A stretch of 64,000 nucleotides of DNA from Amphimallon solstitiale (taxonomy: Eukaryota > Arthropoda > Insecta > Coleoptera > Scarabaeidae). Each line of letters begins with the position of its first letter. Positions within the stretch are counted from its first letter, which is position 1. Below are positions 25,362 to 34,294 of the stretch, in pieces. Position numbers and translations under genes: made by a program. The notes under the pieces are model-generated. The model searched no databases. It had not been told where the DNA came from and saw only the letters and a program-made list of their open reading frames with translations. The stretch lies in NCBI GenBank assembly GCA_963170755.1, contig OY720685.1, positions 31,032,749-31,096,748 on the forward strand. Reading direction: 5' to 3'.

Positions 25362-26402
25362 AACTTACTATCGTTTGAAATTATTCTATTCATCGGAGAT
25401 CCTAACCTTATATTTTAATAAATAATACGACAGGTTTCATTACGCGAATAACTATTTCATCTTAGGTAACTTTGAAATGATTTCCAAACACGTATCCCGT
25501 CTTATGATAATGATTGTAATATGATTATCGCGAGATTTACAGACATTCTAAGTAGAGATAAATGAATGTTGTTTTCCGATGACACGTGGTTCATGTCTTT
25601 GTTCGGCGTTTAAAAATTTAGCGAAGAAATTTATTTGTATTATACGGTGACATGCGGATCTGTGAAAGAAAACGAATTATTAAATATTATGTCGGATAGT
25701 TATTCACGCGGAAAATCTTAATTAGTGCAAGACAAATGGGTCTGTAAAAATTAAGACTTTCCAGGCGGTTCGGGATATCTTAATTAGTGCAAGACAAGTG
25801 GGTCTGTAGAAATTAAGACTCTACGGGCGATTCGGAACATCTTAACTAGTCCAAGATAAATGGGTCTGTAAAAGTTAAGACTTTACGGGTAATCCTTCTT
25901 CTGCCTAAGACAATAGGTCTAAGCGGAATCAGGTCGGCTTGACAGGTCCTAAATAATCCACGACAAAAGAGGTCTGGATCAATTAGGATGTACGGATATC
26001 AGTACGGCCACGACAAATCGGTCTGGTCGGTCTGTATAGGATAAAGGCGGGCAGGAATCTCTCTACTACCTTGGTCGTTGCTGGCTCTTTTATATGGTCG
26101 ATCTACGATAAAAACAAGTACGCAAGAGTGGGAATCTCATACGTAGACGTGGCGTAGAACCGCGCGAAAAATAATCGTGACGATTCTGGATATTTTCCGA
26201 TCGCGCACAACGGAGAATTTAATAGCCTTTGATAGATGAAATAGCATATTAACTATCAAGATATATATACGTTATGTAAAGCAATAATTCATAGCCGGCT
26301 GAATAAAATATCAAACGTATTTAATTTGAGAGTCGCAAGTCAAATTAAATATGTAATTAAAATAAAGGACATTTTATTCGATTAATGAAGGGACTTCGTT
26401 AC
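25362..26402. other. Non-coding, with a 62-bp minisatellite
   Basis: Apart from the minisatellite at 25715-25900 and degenerate relatives of it to ~26030 (acgacaaa..ggtctgg), I recognise nothing here. Confidence 0.5.
25715..25900. repeat. 62-bp minisatellite, 3 copies plus degenerate extensions
   Basis: Units start at atctta 25715, 25777 and 25839. Each reads roughly atcttaattagtgcaagaca, then gggtctgta, ttaagact and cggcggttcgg-like sequence. Weaker echoes continue downstream. Confidence 0.88.
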
Positions 26403-26556
26403 AAAATTACGCTCAGCGAAAGACCACAACTACACTGGACAATTTTTAACAAAATAATCAGAAATTTAGTGAACTATGGAAGCTTCGGACAAAAAAGATC
26501 TAACACTATCAAGTTAACAATGCTGATATACTTAAAATAATATTTTACAAAATGTT

Positions 26557-26839
26557 ATGAACAATCCAAGTAAATCACTACGTCGAGTGGCTCGAGAAAC
26601 TGGAATTCCGAAACCTAGTGTTTATAGAACATTGAGAAAAAACAAATACCACTCATACAAACCAACAATTGTACAAGGTGAAATGAAATGTGAAGATGAT
26701 ACTGCTTTCCTAGGAAAATCCTTTAGACAGATGAATCACGGTTTATCAATTGTGGAGTGTTCAACAGGCATAACTATCATCACTGGTCTACTGAAAATCC
26801 ACATTTGGTAAATCAAAGAAGATTTCAAGTTTGATTTGA
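26557..26839 (+). pseudogene. IS630/mariner-like transposase fragment, left arm
   Basis: Starts MNNPSKSLRRVARETGIPK, a helix-turn-helix segment (RRVARETGIPKPSVYRTLR) typical of this DDE family. It jumps over the region seen as DLTDTDYQRRLQFSRWYLQ in the other arm. After a frameshift it reads TDESRFINCGVFNRHN then WSTENPHLVNQ, which carries the first catalytic aspartate region. Broken. Confidence 0.8.
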
Positions 26840-26942
26840 TTTTAATCTCTGGTGTAGTTTGATTGGTACGAACTTTTAATGACATCTTTTTTGTTTTTCG
26901 AGTTTTTGTTTTTTCAATTTAGAACACACTTAATAGGTCCTT

Positions 26943-27170
26943 TCATCTTTTTATCTCTATATTTCTAGGAAAATCAGTATTATCTTCACATTTTTGTAGA
27001 TACCACCTGCTAAATTGTAATCTTCGCTGATAGTCGGTATCGGTTAAATCTTGTACAATTGTTGTTTTGTGTGGGTGGTATTTGTTTTTTCTCAACGTTC
27101 CATAAACACTAGATTTTGTAATTCCAGTTTCTCGAGCCACTCGACGTACTGATGTACTTGGATTGTTCAT
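26943..27170 (-). pseudogene. IS630/mariner-like transposase fragment, right arm
   Basis: Starts MNNPSTSVRRVARETGITK and continues through KNKYHPHK and QRRLQFSRWYLQKCED to a stop. It covers only the N-terminal DNA-binding part and linker. It is the inverted partner of the fragment at 26557. Confidence 0.8.
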
Positions 27171-27335
27171 AACATTTTGTAAAAAGTATTATTTTGACGT
27201 ATGGCAGCATTGTTAATTTGATAGTTAGATCTTTTTGTTCGAAGCTTCCATAGTTCACTAAATTTCTGATTATTCTGTTAAAATTTGCTCGGTGTGGTTG
27301 TGGTCTTTCCGGAAAACGCTAAGCGTAATTTGTGC

Positions 27336-28173
27336 ATATCAACATTTAATTTCATAGCCAACTAATTTCGTATTAGAGTGAAATTTAATTTGAATGTTTA
27401 TATCTCACGTATAAACAAACATTTATTAGGCATGTCGTGCATTATTAAAAAGCTTTTTTTAAGGACTGTCTAACTAATTAAAAATTCAATATGGCCGCCA
27501 TAAGAAAAACAAAAGATAGCGCCAAGAACTTAGAAACAAATGAAAATCGGGGGTTACTGTTAACACCAAAAAAATTGTCTTAAAAAAGTGTCTCATCAAT
27601 GTTAGGGTTTAAAAGTGATCGTATTGGGCGTTATCGAGTTATTGAGAAAAATTGAAATCGGCAAATATTGGTCTTTTTAAAATATCTCAAAATTGAAACA
27701 AGTCCGAATAAATTTGAAATGAGATTCTTTGCAAGCATTGGATTCTGCAAAACATTCTCCATTTGACCGTTGCATTGAAATGGGGACACACTGCGTAGAT
27801 CCTTGCTCTTGCCCGTCATAAACCCAAATTGACAAGCATTTAGAATACTCCTACTTTCAATAATTTACGAATCCAGTCTTAAATACAAATTCTAATGTTT
27901 TTGATTAGTTAGACGCAATTGAAATTAGTTGGTAGTTACTTAATAAAGGAACATCACCTTGTTTAACTATTAAGACCACTTTGGTAATCTTTAAACATCC
28001 AGGGAGACTCCCGCATGAAACAAGCATTTATGCTCAACTAATTCATCCCTACTCAACTTCAAGGCCAGACTAATAAAACCATAGCAGACCTAAGCTTTAG
28101 AATTCCCTAACATATTCATCAGATTATTCACCTCAACAGTTTCTAGAGAGTCCATATCGTGTCTGGTAACACC
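27336..28173. other. Non-coding DNA
   Basis: No feature recognised, apart from the target-duplication copy GGTAACAC at 28166-28173 that borders the next element. Confidence 0.5.
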
Positions 28174-28413
28174 TACGAGTAAAGAATAGAACAGGAGAGA
28201 GCATAACGTGGTGGGGAAATAGGTATTTTTTAGACGGAGTTACCCTTTTCGGTAGGTCAGTTATGTCCGGTTATGTCAAAAATGACATTTTAGTGTTTCT
28301 ATAATAGTCAATTGTGTGGCTTGTGGTCGTTCTAAAACGGCAAGAACAAAGAATATTAACGAAAATGAAAAGTGTGAACACATGGATGTTAAAACTAACA
28401 TCAAGCAGTAAAT

Positions 28414-28544
28414 AATTACTGTGACTTACATATATATCTATACGTAAACGTCGACAATAGCACTTAATGTATGTGTGTATCTCAAACACATGCATATATG
28501 CATATACGTTTTACGTATAGATATATATGTAAGTCACAGTAATT
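28414..28544. repeat. Perfect palindrome, 35-bp arms, related to the hammerhead-associated repeat
   Basis: 28414-28448 and 28510-28544 are exact inverted copies (aattactgtgacttacatat...). The right part repeats the sequence just downstream of the hammerhead at 11.9 kb. The left part and its extension to ~28355 repeat 11955-12045 in inverted order. Confidence 0.88.
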
Positions 28545-28723
28545 AAAGAATATTAATTTTTCTCTTCATCGGTAAGTTATTTCATTGGCATTCAACAGAG
28601 GCAATAATAATTTAAAAAGAGGTATTTTAAATAAATTGTCATATATCTGACATGTCTAATTATGTGTCATTTAATATTTGTCATATTTTTGACGCAGATT
28701 TCATTTAAACCCGTTTATAATAT

Positions 28724-30709
28724 CGCTGCCTTAAAATTATCAGGTTCTATGTTACATAAGGCGCATTCCGAGAAAAACAAGGTTGAAGTTTCGGGTATCA
28801 TAAAAGTTAATATAATAATTAAATATTAATTTGTTGGTGTAAGAAACCATTTTAGAACCTTATTTGGTTTATAAATAAATCAATCTATAGTTGATTTCTA
28901 TTAAACACATTAAGTTATACTTAGTTAAAAAAAAACACAACTTTTTTTAGAAAAATATATTTTTTTTAAGTAAATACTGGTGCAACATAGGATCTTTTGA
29001 TTGATTAAATATAGATACAAACAGTAACAAAATAACGTTTTACTCGTAAAAACTAATAAAACTAAACACAAATGTATCAATTAAATAATCCTAAGTGAAC
29101 GGCGCTAACTACGTTATTGAACTTAAGTAAACTATGACAAAACGGTTATTTATTTTTTGTTGATTTTCTCTTTTTTTGGTGTTATTGTTTTGCATGGGCA
29201 AGAGTGTTTCGTAGTACTGTCTATCTTGTTGGGGTATATAGGGTAGCATACTTAAAATTGCATCGCGTTTTGATAAAGGTATTTCTGGCTTCACTTGAAA
29301 TAATTTTGGTTCTGGAAAGATTTCGTGGCTGGTTTCTTGACTTTTCCTTGTAGAGCGTTTTAAAACCTATTGTTAACTCATCTTTTATGATTTCCAGTGA
29401 GGTAACTTTTTTATAGGGAACTTCATTATAATTGTAAGTTATCTGCTAGTGTTTTATAATCGAAGAAATCAGATTTTTTCATTTGAATGATTTTGTACGG
29501 CTTCTTTAAATTGATTTTTGTCAAAATACGCATAAGTGACACAGGTGAGTAATATTCCACTTTGTTTAAAACCCTTTCAATAACGCTGTGTACGGAATCA
29601 ATTTCCTGTACACAGGAATGTCCAGGAGTGGAGTATTTCAAAACGATTCTTTTGAGAGTGTTCTGTTTTCTTAAAAAAATTAGCTAGTGCATGGATATAT
29701 TTGAATTTCGATTCTGAGGTACACAGCTGTCACTCATGGCTTAAAATTTTGGCAACTGCACTTGCAATGTCGTTTCCTTTGCGCCCTGTTAACACCTCAG
29801 GCCAAACACAAAAATACACTTGGCCATTAATTGAGAGATGTGCGGTTAGATTATAAACTGCTAATTTGCTTTTATAAAAGAACTGGAAGATTTCTGCCTT
29901 TGGACAGGTAAGTACATTTTCCAGGTCAAAAGTTAGTACTGGAGCTCCACTGTCACGGTCTCTCTTCCTACTTATTCTGGCTGCTTGTTCCTCTTGAATA
30001 TGCTTTAGGTACTCTTCAGAATCGCCCTTTTCTAAGTTTTCAGCTGTTTGAAGATCATTTAATTCACATACAGAGCAACGATCTTTTTTAGGCTTATTGA
30101 AACGAATATTGAAGTTATTAGAAAAAAAGTATCTGTATTGGGAAAGTTTGACTGAAGGCAATCCAGCTGTTTCCATGTTTTCTTGATACAACTCGTACAT
30201 TTTTGTTACTGTTAAGCTGCCTTCTAAATACTCGCATTTGCTATCACGCCTACAGTAGTGAGACTCAACTCGCGGGAATGAAGCAATATGCCTCTTTACC
30301 TCTTCAACAACATCGTCAGGAATGCTTTTTTTATATGTTTTCCATGTTTAATGGAAAAAGGTATATTTGTAGTGGAATTTCTACTCTGCATTGCCCTGTA
30401 GATAGTTTTTTGGCTTACAGCGAGTGTTGCAAGAAAATACGTTCTATGTGTAACGTAGAACCTTTTATCAAGTAATATTCTTTAGGATTCAAGTTAAGAG
30501 GTTCTATGTCCGACAAAGAACTTTCTTTTAGTAGAGTAATGATTTCAAACAAAATTCTATGTTTCTTCTGTACATGGAACTGTTATTTACAGGCCGAACA
30601 TTATGTTTTGTAGATAGAAATGTTGTATGTATCACATACAACCTCGTAATATTAATAACTCACATAGTGTCAAAATTGTAACATAGAACCTGATAATTTT
30701 AAGGCAGCG
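28724..30709. mobile_element. Unclassified (possibly Sola-like) DNA transposon, nested
   Basis: Ends CGCTGCCTTAAAATTATCAG at 28724 and its exact complement ending at 30709 extend to about 31 matching bases. ATAT lies on both sides (28720-28723, 30710-30713), a 4-bp target duplication as in Sola elements. It carries a broken coding region on the minus strand. The superfamily assignment is tentative. Confidence 0.8.
29109..30200 (-). pseudogene. Broken transposon-encoded protein (repeated insect family)
   Basis: Three minus-strand open pieces (30200-29730, 29641-29426, 29294-29109) in different frames. The first has KPKKDRCSVCELND (a CxxC knuckle), a Glu/Lys-rich segment, then a VLTFDLENVLTCPK block and an FYKSKLAVYNLT block. 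The second has GHSCVQEIDSVHSVIER. These blocks recur in a large multicopy family in insect genomes, usually annotated only as uncharacterised. The glycine-rich QNRN-type segment expected between the first two pieces is missing, so the gene is dead. Confidence 0.65.
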
Positions 30710-31337
30710 ATATATTAAAAAGAAGAAAAGAATTGAAAACATAATACACGATATTTCTTTAATTATTTTTGGACTAACAACCTATTCTAAATGATTATCG
30801 AGAACACAGGAAGTGTACATATACCCTCTACAAAATATTTGTGCACGCCTAGGCATTGCGGCGGCCATATTTAGTTACCAAATTTGGACAAATATTATTA
30901 TTAAGGAGACTCTCTCCTGTTCTATTCTTTACTCGTAGGGTAACACTGCTCATATACTCAGTATTATCTTTGACCACAATATCCGCCAACAGGAATTACA
31001 ATTAATCGCCTCAGATTTCAGTGAAATTCCGTATTTTTAACAAGATTATCTTTACTAGCGGCGTCTGGCATACACAAGTGTTCTTTGATCTCTTTAATTT
31101 TATTGGAATACCTCACATTATGCTTGTTCCCAAATGTGCATACCAGTGACAAACCCCTATGATCTGGTCAATCTGAGCAATCTCTACAACTTACAATATT
31201 AGAGTATTCGTTTTCAATTCCCAATCTGTTTGATTGAGTCACTACAACGCAGCCTCTAATAAATTCATTTAAACTACATATTAACAAACATGTCTTTTTG
31301 AAGTGTAAACATCTTTAGGCGCGTTGCGCTGATTGTA

Positions 31338-31382
31338 GGCACTGAAGAAGACTGACTGTTGCAGTCAGTCTTGTTCAGTGCC
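31338..31382. repeat. Tight hairpin flanked by 10-bp direct repeats
   Basis: ggcactgaagaagactgact pairs with agtcagtcttgttcagtgcc around a short loop (31338-31382), with only a 2-base interruption. GCGTTGCGCT lies on both sides, at 31321-31330 and 31386-31395. It could be a structured RNA element or a terminator-like stem. No further support. Confidence 0.7.
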
Positions 31383-31509
31383 AGAGCGTTGCGCTCGGAT
31401 ATGTAACGCTCGTTCGGGTAAAGTCGGCTAAGGGAACAAGATAAATAAATATATCATATAGAGATATTTAATTTCAATTAAATTGAAATTTAAATGAATA
31501 AATAAATTC

Positions 31510-31587
31510 ATGTTCCAGAACAGATTTGATCCCGAGCCGCACGGGTATGAAGTACTATGAAGCCGACACATTACCATCAGACCAAGC
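31510..31587 (-). repeat. tRNA-derived SINE head
   Basis: On the minus strand cttggtctgatggtaatgtg resembles an A box. gggatcaaatct, about 45 bp later, is a degenerate B box. An AT-rich tail with self-complementary aaattgaaattt follows to about 31440. Immediately upstream (31600-31628) sits a single 29-bp piece of the satellite monomer in inverted orientation. Confidence 0.6.
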
Positions 31588-32944
31588 GTATTATATTCAC
31601 GTATGAATGTGAAATTTTAGATACGGGGATGGTTGAGCTTTACGTTTTATTTAATACGTTACTGAATATTATACGCGTGTGTACATGCGTAAATGTAATA
31701 AATGTGCGAATACGTTTTATTTAATGCGCTACTGAATATTATACGCGTGTATTTCGTATTATTAACCTCGCCTTGATGAAGTTTTCACTTCTGCCGTGTG
31801 GTTTTAAGCACACTCATTCTTCTTTTTGATAATTAGAAAGAAAATCTCATCATAACCTGTTGAGATACTTGATTTTAATTGGACAATTGCTCTCTTTACT
31901 TCAATGTCATGAACGGGACTAAAGAACAGCGTCAGATCATACATTGATATTTTTTTACTTATTTATTTTGATCATATGCAATTTGGCTATGAAAATACTT
32001 TTATAACACTATTAGCCTAAACCCATAACAAAAAGTATAACAAACAATAATATAGGAGCTTCAAATGTAAGATGTGTGAAGTATTTACATTATTTGCAAA
32101 TATTCTCACACTTCAAATCATATTTAAACAACTACCTAAATTCTTATACGTATCAACGAGCAAATAATAAACTGTTTGGTAAGAAAACGTCATTTCAACC
32201 TCTCTCTCGTCATGCACATTTTATAAAAAGGAATCGTACCTGGCATTCCTGTCGCAGCAAAAAGGCATATGGCGTTCGAAATATTCTTTGGGATCTAACT
32301 GGATTTGGCAAAATGGACACTGCGTGAGTTCTGAAATTACGTGGAAAAACAACTAATTAAATTACAAGCAAAAGTAACATTGACGCAGTGTTTGTGGAAC
32401 ACAAAAATCAGGGAATATCATTGATATTAAAATACGAAATGATTTTTAAATATAGATAAATATTAACAATTTATGATCAACATATTACTATGCAAAAACA
32501 TGATTTGAATGTCCCTAACAGCTGTTGCATCAAACTTTCCTCAATTCCGAAAAGTTCTCTATTTCCTAATATGCCTTTCAGCAAACTTCTCCACCTCTTT
32601 CATAATCTTATTAATATGTTGGACGATGAGATACAGGGATAAGAAGTGTAAATGTGTTCATGTTTTGTAAGGCAGTGTTAATTATATTTAGTAAAATGAC
32701 AGAAGTGTTAAAATTCCTACATAGACAGGTGTAATAAGTTTTTAGAGCATTGAATAACTGAATATCAACAGTAAACAATTACTTTCATGAAATACTCTTC
32801 AACTTAATCAATTCTATTCAATTGGACAATAATATTCAAAAGAGAAACAACTATTAATAAAACAATTTAAAAATAATGTCTTTTAAAGTACAAAAATCAC
32901 AACAGTCAAATGCACAAACATCAAAATGAGATATTTTAAAATAC

Positions 32945-33550
32945 CTTCAATTGCAAACCTTCCGGCTGTATCCTCAACGCAATGGGTTTTATGTTTGGCT
33001 AAATGCGATTTCGAGTTGAATCCAAGGCAGCAAAACGTGCAGGCAAATACGTCCTTAATGATGTCTTTCTTAATAGTAACGAAATCCAGTCTGACAATAT
33101 TATTTGGGCTGTCTTCGTGTTCCTCACCAAAATACACCACTAATTCTTCACCGGCTTGTATAGCACGAGTACTTTGATAATATATGTTATCCTCACATTG
33201 AAAGATATGCAGATTATGGTCAGAAGTATTCCTGGTAGGATTGACGTACTGCATCCAATTCAAGTACTTCGATTTATTTTTGTCCAAAACAAATTTCTCT
33301 CCTTTCATTTCCCAAGGAAATTCTCTTGTGCTGAGTCCAGTAAAAGGGCCAAATTTTACACCCGCAGGAATAATTCTTATAGCATATATTCCAGTTTGTC
33401 CAAAACAATCTTGGACTTCTAAAATATCATTTGGTATATCTGCTCGTGCCCCCTTATCTGCACTATTCAAAGCATTCTTGTTCAAAATATGCGCAAGCAT
33501 TTCACATTCGATGCAATAGTCTTCGTAATAAGCTTCACAATGTTCACAGT
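32945..33550 (-). CDS. PR/SET-domain exon with proximal zinc finger, PRDM9-like
   Basis: Acceptor ccaacag lies at 33551-33557. The exon starts with two codon bases, then CEHCEAYYEDYCIEC, matching the cysteine knuckle ahead of the PR/SET domain of PRDM9. The domain follows: GIYAIRIIPAGVKFGPFTG, WEMKGEKFVLDK, YLNWMQYVNPTRN, HNLHIFQ, IYYQSTRAIQAGEELVVYFG. Then comes FACTFCCLGFNSKSHLAKH, the single proximal C2H2 finger that also follows the SET domain in PRDM9. Such proteins methylate histone H3 in the nucleus. The family's Trp-Tyr-Gly near the domain end reads Tyr-Phe-Gly here, so catalysis could be altered. Two donors are possible: after GAAG (32945, GTATTT) or after GGAAG (32959, GTTTGC). Only the second is in phase with the zinc-finger exon at 16.9 kb. 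Orthology to PRDM9, rather than another PRDM, is inference from the knuckle and the CCLxFxS finger. Confidence 0.85.
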
Positions 33551-33557
33551 CTGTTGG

Positions 33558-34294
33558 CCAAATATACAAGGAGTAAGAATCACAGCATTTATTATCGTTT
33601 GGTGATCTTTTAAATTAATACTGAATGATGAAACATATTGTTTGTCCATCCCATGATTGCCATTTTTTTCCATAACTTATATAATATATATCAACGTCAT
33701 CCAACCTCCCTCATGTAGGTTCAATGTAAGAAAGAAGTTTAAAAGCATATAATTTTTTTTGTCTGTACAGCATTTAAAAAGAGATAGAAGATATTTAAAG
33801 AACCGTAATTTGTTTTAACAACGATTCGTCATACTGCGGAAATAATACGATAATCAACCAAAATTTGAAATTATCGGCTTGAAATGTCAAACTGACATTT
33901 TGGGACACGGGGTAGTCACTTATTCCTTAGCAAAAATTAATCAAAATTGAAAGAGCTTTCTTCCAAACCGCAGGGAGGACTCTGTATTGCATTGTTGTGA
34001 TCTACCTTATCAACCTTATCTCTGATTGTGACATTTGTCTTGTTTTATGTTGCTATGATGATTATCGTTTATAACAAGATATCTTTTTGTTTCTGTTGCA
34101 TAGTAGTTAATTATTAATGTGAAAGGACACGTCTAATTAGTAATTTTGAAGTGAACGGACACTTATTTATATTACTATAAAATATAATTTAAGTTCATAT
34201 GTCCATTTAGAAGTCAATATAAAGGGTATGTAATATATAGCACTGTAATTTTGTAATTATGTAGTACTACAGTAGTACTGTTTTTAGATTGAAC
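33558..34294. other. Intron of the PR/SET gene and upstream region of the P-type gene
   Basis: AT-rich. On the minus strand it is intron between the start exon and the PR/SET exon. On the plus strand it must hold the promoter of the P-type transposase gene, but I see no clear TATA or P-type terminal repeat. Confidence 0.5.

Larger units (their letters stand above)
26403..27335. mobile_element. Fold-back arrangement of two IS630-like transposon copies
   Basis: The left arm (from aaattacgctcagcg, ~26403) and right arm (to about 27335) are inverted copies. They share agaccacaac, ataatcagaaatttagtga, gaactatggaagcttcg and the start of a transposase frame. The arms meet over a ~100-bp AT-rich spacer near 26840-26940. 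The left arm lacks ~60 bp present in the right one. Transcription through it would make a long hairpin. Confidence 0.85.
28174..30938. mobile_element. DNA transposon with 29-bp TIRs and 8-bp target duplication, split by a second transposon
   Basis: 28174-28202 (CTACGAGTAAAGAATAGAAC...) is the exact reverse complement of 30910-30938. Both sides are flanked by GGTAACAC (28166-28173 and 30939-30946). An 8-bp duplication points to the hAT or P superfamily; the termini alone do not decide. Without the nested element about 770 bp remain and I find no transposase in it. Confidence 0.88.
30947..32880. other. Non-coding stretch with hairpin, SINE and satellite-monomer fragment
   Basis: Besides the features listed separately, a 68-bp tandem duplication (tacgttttatttaatacg, tactgaatattatacgcgtg) occurs at about 31642 and 31710. 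The rest is AT-rich and unrecognised. Confidence 0.5.
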
